Shown here: one piece after another, positions 47,871 to 58,496 of the stretch
Layout: the number at the start of each line of letters is the position of its first letter
How positions within the stretch are numbered: the first letter of the stretch is position 1
Assembly (NCBI RefSeq): GCF_047495875.1
Contig: NC_092459.1
Location: 13,644,965 to 13,708,964 of the forward strand
DNA: 64,000 nt
From: Pithys albifrons albifrons
Lineage: Eukaryota > Chordata > Aves > Passeriformes > Thamnophilidae
Direction: 5' to 3'
Notes under the pieces: generated by a model
What the model saw: the letters and a program-made list of their open reading frames with translations, nothing else
Database searches by the model: none
Told to the model about the DNA's origin: nothing
Program-made: the position numbers and the translations under genes

Positions 47871-50800
47871 ATTCAGCTGCAATATTTCTTGTATCTGTGT
47901 TGGAATTAGCAAATGAATGAGGGCAATGACTGAGAGATGCCTCTTGAGCAACCTGCACTCGAACAGTATCTGTCTAAAACTACCGTTCTTTGTGGCGAAT
48001 GACATACAGACATTAAAAGATGAAAAACTGTTAGAAGTAGCTGAGGGCATTTTCCTGCAGAATCATATTGTGATATTGGCAATATAAATCTGGACTAGGG
48101 AAAAAAAAAGAAGAATGATAAATCTCTCATAAACCTGGAACAATATTTTAACAATCATAAAAAAGCCAAATTCCTCCTTGTGAAAGGAATAGGGGGAAAG
48201 CATTTTTTTTCCTTTCAAATAAAATACGTAACTTTTATACCTAAATACTGCAGATAATGCAAGAATGAAAGCAATCATCTTCATGCCTTTGAGAACTCAA
48301 TTTCGAAGTTTCTGATCAAATTCCTGTTATTGTATTGTTAAGGAAGTGGCCTTGTTTGCTGAGCTAAAGCAGCACTGGAAGAGCTTCCTGTTTAAAACAG
48401 CAGGGAGTGCAGCCCCGAGAACATCAATCACACAGCTCATGGTATTAACTTGACTGGAGCACTGCAGGAAAGGGGCTCCAGTCAGATTCACGGGTCCCCT
48501 GCAGGGTTATAAACGGCAAGATACTGAAGTCAGTATTTCTTCGCTGTGACACAATAACTAATAGAAATCAGTACAGTTAGGAAGTGATAGAACAACTTTA
48601 CAGCACTAGGGGATCAGATCAGTGGTTTAGCATTCTCTCTCTCTAGCATCTTTCAAAAAGGTGCAAAACTTTGAGAGGTCAATTACATAACAACCTACCC
48701 ATAAGTTTCTTCCACAGAACAAATAATAGTTGCTTAGTTGAACAACCAGAAGTCCAAGGCTTAAAGATTTATACCCTTTGTGATCTTAAATTATCTCTAC
48801 TGTTGCTGATATTTTAAAAATAGATTTAAGGCGCCTTTTATTTTCTGGTAGTGAATTCCATGGAAGATCTATGTACTTTTAATGTGTTATCTGTTCTACA
48901 TTCTTCAGAAAAATTTCTAGACAAGAAGATATAATGGTCCTATGAAATCTTTATTACTCTTTATTAAATGTCATAATAATTTGTCAATAAAAATGTCAAA
49001 ACTAGGAGCAGGATGATCAAAACAAGCAGTGATGTCAGACAGATTTGCTCTCTACAACAAAAACCTGTGGACAAAATATCAAGAAATGGGCTCTTCTGAC
49101 CTCCGTAACAGTTGATGTTATGAACAGGCTTTGTTATGTGCAGACATATATCCTAATGTTCATAGAAGTGAAGAAGGTGCTATCAACTTGATGCAAGAGA
49201 TGCAATACTGCCTTTTCATTCAGGCTGGTTAATCATTCATGGCCCCAAATATCCATCCTCCAATTAATCTTCAGTTTAGAAACATTACATTTACTATCAT
49301 CTTAAATATCAATTTCGAAAATCATGGAGGAGATAGTAGCCAAACCCTGCTCTTACACATTGTGCAGAGGGTCAAAAGAAAGAAGCACAGCAGAATAAAC
49401 ATATCTAATGTGATAGTGATTTACCTATATATCTATGTATGTATGTATATATCAATTTATATATATCAATTGTATGTTTACTAAAACACTTCTTCAGTTT
49501 CCTAGACAGGTTTTCTGAAAGATAAATTTATATCCTAGAGTGTTTCATGTTCACATAGTGCAATTTTAGAGAGAGCACTGCTCGACTGAATGGTTGAACT
49601 TTATGCAAATAGTTCACTCATGCAAGTAACACCACTTATATAAATGGGACACGTATCTGAGCTTGTATATGGCTTGAAGTAACTCTCAGAAATCTGAATG
49701 CTGGTAAGCACCATTGGCTACTGTTCCCAGAACATTAGTTAATAAAGTTTTGGGTATGTTTTTGGGAGGACTTTGTTATTATGGCTATTATCTCACAAAT
49801 TTGCATTTGGTGAATGCTCACATGCTTGCAGAGACACACTTAGCAGTCAGGACATCAAGCTAAGATACAATGAACAGAATTAAACCTCAGTGAAGTATTT
49901 TTATGCTCAGTGGCTGACAGTGTGAGGCTCTTGGTCCCTTTCCTCTTGGGCCTCTAGATCTCTGAGTTGAGCAGCCTGTCCTGCTGCTCTGAACAGCAAG
50001 GGCTCACCCACTAGGACAGATGGCAACAGCTTCTTGCTTGTTGCACAAAGCAAGAGAAAGGCATTGGTGACACGGGTGAGTCCTACAGCAATTGCAGAAA
50101 CATTCAGACTCTGACTGAGTGACAAGTTCAATTGCACTGGACTGTTCCTGGCTGCAGCTGACAGGTCGAACATCCCAAGTACCTACTTTGCATTCATCAC
50201 CTGACACTCAACCCAATTTTGCCACACACCACCACTGGTGGGCGTCTGTCATGACCTACTGGTGGCAAACACAAGGTCCCTCAAGCAGTGCTGACTGATG
50301 CTGTTAGAGTCAGAAGCAAAAGGAAAGAATTTTCAGAGCAGAAGCCCCAACAGTATGTAGTCCAACTCTATCCTTTCTAGTGCTGATATCTACAATTTTC
50401 ATAAAGAATTTAAACTTAATAGCAGACAATGAAACTAATAAGATGTATGAACATTGAAAATGTCTTATGACAGAAACTCAGAAAATGTTCCCAAAATAGG
50501 ATAATTTAAACTCAAGTGAACACACGAGACCAACACAGAAACCCCTCAAGGAAAATCTCCTACTTCTTACTGAAAAGAAATATGATCAGGATTGAACAGT
50601 ATAATGCATAAGAACAGGGAGAACCACCCCAAAGTAAGTAGCAATGACCATATGGACTGAGAAAGCTATTTAGACTGAGCCAGTCCAGGGGGACAGAAAA
50701 ACAAAAGTCCATAGTTCTCCCTTTCTCTTCTTTAAATTAACTGTGAACTTGAAGCAACTGAAAGGAAAACAAGCATAGTCTTATATAGCATTTTTGTTAT

Positions 50801-53800
50801 TTTGTTACTTTGTATCCTCTCCTAGATTTCAACTTGTGTTCTTGGAATAAATTCACTTTACTCCAGAAAATCTTGGCATTAAAAACAACTCTAAAGTAAC
50901 TCTGGGATGAATCAGGCATATTATTATTTAAAAAACCAATTAATTGAAATAAAGAAGAGTCTTAGTCCTATTTTGTTGCACTCACCTAGGGCGAATGGAA
51001 ACTGAGCTCTCTCAGTGGCAAGGATCAGTTTGAGAACCTGTTATATCTGATATCAAGGAAAGTGAGGTCTCCCCTTTCAGCCAAGGAGACATGATACAAA
51101 GACACCCCAGAAACCTGAGAAACTTGTAAAAGCTGTTATTTCCAAGCCCTGCTGTTACAATATGACAGGAAATTAAATTATATATCCACTATACCTTCAT
51201 TCATATATGTTTGCTCTGAATATGGGTTTTTTATAGTTAAATCAACAAAAAAGGTAGACTTTCCAGTTTTTCACTACTGTTTTATAGTTGTAGGTTCCAT
51301 GCAAGGTTATCACCAACCTCCTTGTTCACTGTACTCCCCACAGTCTATAATTAATATCTAATTAAACTCAAAACAACTGTTCTTAAATTCATAGCTTTGA
51401 AGTTTGTCCTTTTTTCATTTCTGAAAAAAGGGCTTCTGTTCCCCAAACTTTTCAATCATCAGAGTGACAACAATACCCCAACTGCATGTGGCACTATTAA
51501 TTACACTTTGAAAGGCTACACACTGTCAGTTTGAACTGTTTCTCCATAAAGAATTTTTGAGTAGAATCTGATTTAAAAAGGCAACTCACTCATTTATCAG
51601 AGTAACTTCTTGTTGAAGTCAGTTGGTTTGTCCAGGAAGTTTCTTTAGTAAGGAAATTATAATTTCTAAGATCTGTACCTGAGAGTTGATATTTACAGCT
51701 GAACAGAAAGCTTTAGTCAGCTTTCACTCCTTCTTTTTTAGAAGCCGTGCCTGATTTTAAGAGACTTTGTGTTATAATTAAAAACCAACATGGTCTGATC
51801 TGAATGTGACTCTGTGTTACTGACACACAACGATGCATTTCCAAATAAGAGAATTTCCAAGATGTAAACACTTAGAGGAAGTTGATTCAAATCAGTTTTA
51901 TGATAGAAAGTGATTGCTGCCTTAGTAACAGAGAAGGTTGCTCGCCCTCAGAGCTGCTCTAAGATCAAAACAATTCAAAAATCTGAAGTCAAAGTGTTCT
52001 GCTAAAAGAGCCAAAGCGACATTTTATCTATCTTGTATCTAAACTATAGAAAGGTATTTATATTTTTTCTAATAAGTGAGAGATAAAAAAATGTTCCTTG
52101 AACTGGCAATCAACAGTATCATAATGAAGAATTCCTGCTAATATTAATAGGAATCACACTGAGCACAAAATTACTAAAATAGCAGAAATGGCTAATTAAA
52201 GATCATATTAGTTCAGGAAACAGCTGGTGCATGTAAGGCTTACTGTGCTGTACAGAATATTTGAAGAGAGGGCCTAAGACTGCTTTGGAGGAAGGTTGAG
52301 ACAAAAATACAAATACCCAAATTTCAATAGTAATTTTTTAAATGAAAAGTATTTCCATTTGACTGGCATCAGCTTTTGCAGAAATATTCTTCTCTTTGGA
52401 ATGAAGTCTCAAATATTTCAAGATAAGCAAAGCCAGATAGGTAAGGCTAAAATAAGACTTTACTGTGAAAAAGTGGTTGACTCTCTACAGCTAACACTGA
52501 AACTCATTTTCCTTTTCATTTATTTTGCTAAAAGGAGTTTCAATAATTGTTCCAATTTTCTGACTGTGAATGTGTTCCCAGGATGGCCTTATGAAACAAA
52601 TAGAGGAAAAAGAACTGTATACAATGGTGTATCTAGTAACTTTATCCCTTGTCCTCTGCTACAGTGCTCTTCTTTTTATTTTGTTTTGTGGTCTGTTTTT
52701 TTGGGTCTTTTTGTTTGTTTGTGTTTTTTTGGGGGGCGGCTGGTGTTTATTGTAGAATGTTATATGGGATGACTGGTATTGTAAACACCTGGGTTTCTTG
52801 AATTGTCATTCAAATAAACAAAATTTACAGGAAGCCTTTACTGTTTATCACATCATTCTGACAGATTAAGGAATATCTGTAGGTCTGAGAGATGCCTTTG
52901 TGATTATTTTTGTACCCACAAAATAAAAGCATTTACGGAACCATAAAAACTTAATCGTAGAACATCAAAAGTTTTTCGTGGTGTGCCAAGCCACTCTCCA
53001 GGGATTACTTAAGTCAACGTGTCCTCTTGCATTTTAACTGACAGCCTTTGGTGGGAAGAATTTCCTTGTGGAAGTACCACTTCGTGTTCGCTTACACAAA
53101 AATATTTTCAACAGGAGAAAAGTAAATAATTTTTATTGAAAACTGTCTGATTCATGTAAAATGTCATAGATTCACTACTCTGGGTACATCAGCTTCTGTG
53201 TATCACTCACCAGCCATCTTTTTCACAGCATTATTCCACTTTCAGGACTAACTGCACTGTTACTGTGTCAATGTGATGCAGAATGCTGCCTGTTGCCAGA
53301 CAATGCTTCACCTTCCCACACTCAACAAGTATTCTCACACATGCAGGAAGTTCTCTGAAAACATCTGTAATAAAATCTTCTTTCAAAAAAAAAAAAAAAA
53401 AGCAGAAGACCAAGTGAGTTTTACTGTAGTGCCCAGGACAGCCCTCACCATACATTATACAGCAGACATCAAAGATAAGCTCATTTTCTCTGGCAGAAAT
53501 CACTCATTTTCCTGCTACTTTCCTCTTGACCAACATTGTACTCTTCATTTTTAATTGCGAACATAGATTTTCAGCTCTCTGGCGCAGGACTCCTTTTGTT
53601 CTTCCATGTAACCAACCTCCTCTGTCACTACAAAGGGACTATTTTGTAACTGTTTTCAAGATGTATTTCTGTGATGTCTTCCCCAACACACACCTTCCTA
53701 AAAAAGAGCGCAAGTAAATCTTCTCAAAACACCATATTTCTCCAGTGGAAACTTGTGAAAGACGTAATTTTGTAACTTAATGCCACAGATGCAAACTATT

Positions 53801-55539
53801 TATAATGACACTGTGCTATACAGTATAGATGTATTTTTCATGTATAAACTCCCAAGATCCTAGGAGTCATGCAGGGAAGCAGATTTTTGTTATTTACAGA
53901 GCACTGCAAGAATGCATTCAGTGACAAAAGAATAGAAATTACCAGAAAAATAAAGGGCTGTGTTTTAAACCCAACTGACATTTATGCTGTGTTATCATCT
54001 GCTTGTTCTCATGCATTTTGTTAATTGAAAATAAGGAATTTGTTCAGAGGTCAATTATTTGGTGTGACTATTTCATTAAAGTGTCAGTAATGGCACTTCC
54101 ATGGATTTATATAGACACACCAGAATAATTTCTTGTGACTAGACTGATTCGGAATTAGCTATCAGCCTTTCCTAAAGCAGGTCTTTTGTGACTTCAGTTG
54201 AGAATGTTTAGGCTAAGATTTCCAATGATTTCTGTGTGTAGGTATGTGTCTCCTTAATAAAAGAAAATCAGATAAAATAAGCTTAGTCTTCATAAACATA
54301 ATACATATGTATAGTGTAATGCAGACTGTACTGAGCCCAGTGGCATCGCACTCCTATGAAGCTATTCATATGTATTTATAATTTGCAGGTTAGATTTAAG
54401 GGACTGGTTCAGAATTAAGTGGGAAAAGTTTGGTTTTTTCTCCTTTCTGAAAGCACTTCTCTTTGCTTTACTACAAAAACATTATGCTATTTCTTCTGAA
54501 GCTGCAGATGCTACCACAGTTGTAATTGCCTGCCACGCAGTGAAGAAATTTAACTAAAACCACTTATTTGCACCTATTAACCAGTCTCTTTAAATGCAGA
54601 CAAAAGACCTTACCACAAGCTAAAACATAACTACAGAGTGCGGTCTGGAATTCAGTGAGAGAAACAATCTGTGTTTTCAGATAATTACACTTACCTCCAT
54701 TTTCCTGCTATTACCAATTAGCATTAAACACGAACTTAATGGTTATGTAAATCACTACTCCTCGCCACTACTCCAGACACAATGACACACTGATAACATG
54801 ATACTGGACAAGGCATTTCATCTTTCACACATTTTAGATGGTGACATTTTGTGTTGATGGAAAATTCCTGATTGCAACGTGGTTTAGAGGTATAACATAA
54901 AATAATTATAAAAAATGTTTGATAAAGTGCAAGGAATAAGCTATCATTTTATCTCAACAGACACAGGGTTCTTGAGCAGCTTTATGGATAAGAGCAGAAT
55001 ATTTCTTCAGAACATCCTTCATCACATCTTTTGGAGTAACTAGTACTTCAGTTATTTCACATGAAAAAAAAATCTACAGAAAGCTCTAATGTAAAAGAGG
55101 CAGGAATGACACTAAACCAGAATGATTTAGTAAGTAGCCTACTGCACAAGCTCAGCTGGAATAGTTTGCTGCACTTCCCTAACATGGTGCCTTCACTCAA
55201 GACTCACTGTTTTACAACGGGTAGTGTTGACTGGACAGGTGGAACAGTTGTGCCGTGTACCAATTCAGGATCATTGGCAATACAGCATCACTTGCTTTCT
55301 TTAAGGAAACCATTGGAAAAGTGCTCATGCTTACACCATTTCAGGCTTCTGTACTTAAAACCTAGGCCACTAATGAACTAAAACTGTGGCTTACAATCAT
55401 GGCAGACAGACTTCCTCAAGTCAACGGGCTCTTGATGGAACAGGGGAGTTTCTTACGCATTTTTTTGTGCAACTGGGTTCCTGGGTGCCTGGGTTCCAGG
55501 CCACTTTCACGTCTAGTGTGTATCCACCGCTCGTCCAGC
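47871..55539. other. Intergenic DNA upstream of the MBOAT2 CpG island
   Basis: AT-rich sequence without recognised genes. It contains a (TATG)/(TA) low-complexity tract near 49427-49472, in which TATATATCAATT occurs twice, and an A17 tract at 53385-53401 preceded by AATAAA. The 158-codon frame at 52296-52772 is low-complexity at its end, has no family resemblance, and is not flanked by convincing splice sites. Confidence 0.5.
53369..53401 (+). other. AATAAA plus A17 tract (possible poly(A)-tailed retrocopy end)
   Basis: AATAAA at 53369-53374 is followed after 10 bp (ATCTTCTTTC) by 17 A residues at 53385-53401, the layout of a reverse-transcribed mRNA 3' end. I cannot identify a parent gene in the upstream few hundred bases and found no target-site duplication by eye, so a chance A run or a transcript end of unknown type remain possible. 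Confidence 0.35.
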
Positions 55540-55686
55540 CCCTTGTGCGCAGCTGCGTGCCCTCCTGGCCAAGCGGTGATGGCTCGGAGCTGGACGGAAT
55601 GCTGAGCTCTTCGGCACCTCAACATTTACCTGCATCCACACGGTTTGGTGTTATCCTCTGTGGCTGACACCTCGCCCGGGTCGCTG

Positions 55687-55768
55687 GGCACCGACCCCCG
55701 GCTCCAACCCCCTGGCACCGAACCCCGGCACCGACCTTCAGCACCGATCCCCTTGCACTGCGCTCCGT
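55687..55768. repeat. Degenerate GC-rich minisatellite, 13-14 bp unit, six copies
   Basis: Units at 55687, 55700, 55714, 55727, 55741 and 55755, each a variant of GGCACCGACCCCC. Drift increases toward the right. It lies at the 5' shoulder of the CpG island and is directly followed by CTCC repeats (about 55772-55790). Confidence 0.8.
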
Positions 55769-55876
55769 GTGCTCCCTCCCTCCCTCCCCACGGCGCTCAG
55801 GGCGGCGCCGCTTCCAGCAGGTACTGCATCCCTCACCCTCAGCGCTGAACCCGCGCCCCTGGGCACAGGACAGCGC

Positions 55877-56096
55877 TCGGAATCACAGAATCCATCAGGC
55901 TGGAAAAACCTCTGAGACCACCGAGTCTTCACCCATCGACCACCACCGTGTGAACCAGACCATGGCACTGAGCGCCACGTCCAGCCTTTTCTTGAACACC
56001 TCCAGCGGCGGTGACTCCACCGCCTCCCAGGGCAGCCCCTTCCAATGTGCAGTCGCTCTTTCTGTGTAGAAACCCCTCCCGATGTGCCCCCCGAGC
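55877..56096 (-). mobile_element. CR1 LINE 3' end inside the MBOAT2 CpG island, antisense
   Basis: The plus strand carries the complement of a CR1 3' end: AATCACAGAATCCATCAGGC (55880-55899), GGAAAAACCTCTGAGACCAC, AACCAGACCATGGCACTGAG (55953-55972), TTTCTTGAACACCTCCAGCG (55988-56007), TGACTCCACCGCCTCCCAGG (56012-56031) and TTCCAATG (56040-56047), continuing to about AGAAACCCCTCCCGATGT. It has unusually many CpGs for a CR1 copy, which fits protection from methylation inside the island. The right boundary, where it meets unique promoter sequence, is approximate. Confidence 0.88.
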
Positions 56097-56169
56097 TGCC
56101 CAGGTGCGGTTCGCTGGTCCCTGCGCGGTACCTGCGCGGTGCGCGCGACCCGCACCGCCCTCCGCGCGG

Positions 56170-56340
56170 AGCGGTCGCGGGGCGGGGCCGCGGGTGCCGC
56201 CCGGCCCGGCGGGGGCGGGGATTGGGCAAACCCGCCCGTCACTCCGCGCGGATACGCGCTCCGATTGGGCGCTGGCGCTGTCAGTCACGGAGCGGCCGCG
56301 CCCGCCCCTTGTTGTCACGGCGCCGTGCGGGGCTGGGGCC
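56170..56340 (+). promoter_or_regulatory. MBOAT2: MBOAT2 core promoter motifs (GC boxes, paired CCAAT boxes)
   Basis: GC boxes GGGGCGGGGC (56179-56188) and GGGGGCGGGG (56211-56220). The second abuts an inverted CCAAT box (ATTGG at 56221-56225), and another inverted CCAAT lies at 56264-56268, 43 bp further. Sp1/KLF and NF-Y are the known binders of such motifs. No TATA box is present. The transcription start is probably between here and the ATG at 56404, but the sequence alone does not fix it. Confidence 0.7.
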
Positions 56341-56358
56341 GTTCTCGCCGCCGTTGTT

Positions 56359-56376
56359 GCCGCCGCCGCCGCCGCC
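56359..56376 (+). repeat. MBOAT2: (GCC)6 triplet repeat in the 5' leader
   Basis: Six exact GCC units 28 bp before the MBOAT2 start codon, extended imperfectly on the left by GCCGCCGTTGTT (56347-56358). The repeat is in the same frame as the ATG, and no in-frame stop separates them. Repeats of this type are common in CpG-island leaders and are length-variable. Confidence 0.9.
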
Positions 56377-56403
56377 GCGGGAGCCCCGGCGGGAGCGGCT
56401 GCC

Positions 56404-56475
56404 ATGGCCACCAGCACCACGGGCTCCACGCTGCTGCAGCCGCTCAGCAACGCCGTGCGCCTGCCCGTCGACCAG
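56404..56475 (+). CDS. MBOAT2: MBOAT2 coding exon 1 (partial gene)
   Basis: MBOAT2 is a multi-pass endoplasmic reticulum enzyme of the membrane-bound O-acyltransferase family. It transfers acyl chains to lysophospholipids (LPCAT4/LPEAT-type activity) in phospholipid remodelling. This exon encodes the 24-residue cytosolic N-terminus before the first membrane span. MATSTTGSTLLQPLSNAV followed by RLPVDQ is characteristic of MBOAT2; the paralogue MBOAT1 has a different N-terminus (TTGSTYLHPLSE-like core). The start lies in a strong context, GCTGCCATGG. The exon ends CCAG|GTGAGG, a consensus donor with phase 0, which matches the family's exon 1 boundary before VNFVVCQL. The catalytic His and Asn/Asp residues are in later exons outside the window. 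The upstream frame is open, but the conserved N-terminus starts here. Confidence 0.95.
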
Positions 56476-58073
56476 GTGAGGATGGATGGGGAGGCGCCCG
56501 CCCCGCCGCCTCTCCCGGGGCTCGCCGGCGAGGCACCGCACCGCGCCCCCGCTCCGCGCCGTCCCGCCCCGGCCCGGCCCGGCCCCCGCGGTCCCTCCGT
56601 CCGTCCGCGGGATCGGGGCAGGGCGGGCAGCGCCCGGGGCGGGGGGCGGCCGCCGTTCCGCTGCGCACCGCGGGCGGGGGGCGCCGGGGCGGCGGCTGCG
56701 ATCCGCGGGCAGGTGCGCCCGCCCCGCCCCGCCCGGTCCTGCATCCCGGCCCCGTCCCACCCGCATCCCGCCCTGCCCTGCCCGGCCCTGCCGCGCCCCA
56801 ACTTGTTGGCATCGCGCGTCGGCCAGATGTGGCTCCGCAGCTGGGAAGGGCGCCGGTATCGGGTCCAGCGATGCGAAGGTTGGGCAGTAATTGCGAATGC
56901 AGAGCAGCGCGCTGCGCCTGGATGCGCCTGCCAGGGGTTCTGCACGCGGCGCTGGAAATGTGCGCCGCACTCACAATGCTGCGGGGGATCCCTCTGCACT
57001 TCGGGGCAGGCAGAGCCTCTCTGTGCTATCTATTGTCCGACTGGTATAAAAATTTCTGAAGGGTGTTATTCCCGTTGTCTTCACAAAGCAGCAGGAGATT
57101 ACAAAATAAGATTGGGAAAGTCAGGTTTGATGAGTTTAAACACCAAAGTTGGACCAGAATGTTTGTTTTTGAGGGAAGTGGTCTAGACCTTCTAAGTCTA
57201 CATAATATTTAGGTATGTAGGAATATATAAGAGAAGTAACCTGAAGTAACTCCTCCTATAAATTTTGCAGCACCAAGAAATTTCGTGTTAGGAATTACTT
57301 TTTTTTTTTGAAAAGAAAGTCTCTGTTATTGTGTGTGTGTGAGTGAAATGCATCAAGGAAAACAGGCTGAGCTTCTGTAGATGAAGATTTTGGTGGTTTG
57401 ATTTTACAAAGTACACTTAATAAGTAAGAAAATTAACTGGAAATGAAATACAGAAAAAGGAACACATCTAGTGAAAGCATTCAGGAACTAACTGAGCTAC
57501 ACTTTTTTTCCTTTCTTACCCCACTCTCCTAGCCATTTATTTGAATGAAACCTTAGTTAAAGATACACATGAAAAAGTACCTTCTAGAAAACTGATAAAA
57601 GCAGGCAAGTTGAAATTGAGCTTGCAGTGATGGAATGGATACTGTGCACCCCTTGCAATGATACCTGTGTCTGGAATCTATGGCCCCAAGTGGCTCAGTG
57701 CCTCATACCTGCAGGCTGTAAGCTGCTCTTGCCAGGTGGCATGTGTTTATTTTCATAAAGCATGTAGCTTCTACAGGGTACTGTAATCAAATAAGACTTG
57801 ACCATCTTTTCATGGCATGATGCTGATGGTGTGTAATTATCTACTTGTTATAGTAGTCATAAATTTAGTTGTTTTATGACCTAGTGTGCCTTCTACCAAA
57901 ATTGTTTTCAATATTGTGGATATGGCATTTTGATGATAATGAAGTTACTTTTTGCCAAAGTCTGGGAAACTTTCCTGTATTGAATATTTTGCAACAGATG
58001 CTCCTGTTAAGCAAATAAGTTTTTATGAAGTACTCTTTGAGCTCTGTTGAAGCTTTTGGAAGTAATCACAATG

Positions 58074-58079
58074 GAGGAT
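58074..58079. repeat. Left 6-bp target-site duplication of solo LTR
   Basis: GAGGAT here is repeated exactly at 58491-58496, bracketing the LTR. Six base pairs is the usual duplication length for alpha-/betaretrovirus-like (ERVK-class) integrases. Confidence 0.75.
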
Positions 58080-58490
58080 TATAGGGGGAGCCCCCTACAC
58101 CGAGCTGGGTTGTGGACTGGCAGTCAGAAGAGCTCCAGCACAGCAGACATCAGAAGGCTTGATCAGAAGGCTCACAACTTAAGGAGTTTATCAGATAGGT
58201 TAACAGACAGCTCTCATAGGTCATAGTAGAAGTTAGTTCCTATTGCAGCAGTAGATCTAGATCTGACTCGCTCTCACATCCTAGTAGATCTCTCTCTCAT
58301 GCAGTAGTATCCACACCTTTTAAGCACTCTCACATCCAACATGCCCTCACATAATTGGTTAACCAATTCACCTTGCATACACCACAGCCTCTCATTGGTC
58401 ACAAGCCACCACACGTACTCCAGGTAGCTCTGTTCTCTTTAAGCTCCAAAACAGCTTTCCTTAAGGGATGCACTTACACTCACCTCCACA
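58080..58490 (-). mobile_element. Endogenous retrovirus solo LTR (ERVK-like), antisense in intron 1
   Basis: Read on the minus strand it starts TGTGGAGGTGAG and ends GCTCCCCCTATA, 411 bp. The 5' TGTGGAGG and 3' CCCCCTATA form an imperfect terminal inverted repeat. The expected terminal CA is TA here, which looks like one transition. A TTAAAAGG TATA-like motif (complement near 58318-58325) and an inverted CCAAT-type motif (CTCATTGGT, 58391-58399) fit a U3 region. Perfect 6-bp duplications flank it and no retroviral genes remain, so it is a recombined solo LTR. Its orientation opposes MBOAT2, as is usual for tolerated intronic LTRs. Confidence 0.82.
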
Positions 58491-58496
58491 GAGGAT
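58491..58496. repeat. Right 6-bp target-site duplication of solo LTR
   Basis: GAGGAT, identical to 58074-58079. Confidence 0.75.

Larger units (their letters stand above)
55540..57000. promoter_or_regulatory. MBOAT2: CpG island of MBOAT2
   Basis: A sharp rise in G+C and CpG density compared with the AT-rich DNA on both sides, densest at about 56100-56800. It contains the first coding exon and the start of intron 1. TATA-less CpG-island promoters of this type are typical of broadly expressed genes. The long overlapping frames in all six frames here (up to 391 codons) are a by-product of low stop-codon density in GC-rich DNA. Confidence 0.9.

Noticed and set aside
49427..49472. Tandem TATG/TATA tract as a regulatory TATA cluster
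   Set aside because: It is an interrupted microsatellite with no accompanying promoter features or exon.
52296..52772. 158-codon plus-strand frame with hydrophobic C-terminal part
   Set aside because: The hydrophobic run comes from T-rich low-complexity DNA (TTTTGTTTG-type), not a credible membrane segment. There is no family resemblance or exon signal.
55929..57186. Long overlapping open frames on both strands (up to 391 codons plus and 356 codons minus) in the CpG island
   Set aside because: They run through a CR1 fragment, the promoter, exon 1, its splice donor and intron. They are open because stop codons are rare in GC-rich DNA, and their products are low-complexity Ala/Gly/Pro/Arg. 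Only the 24 codons at 56404-56475 are supported.
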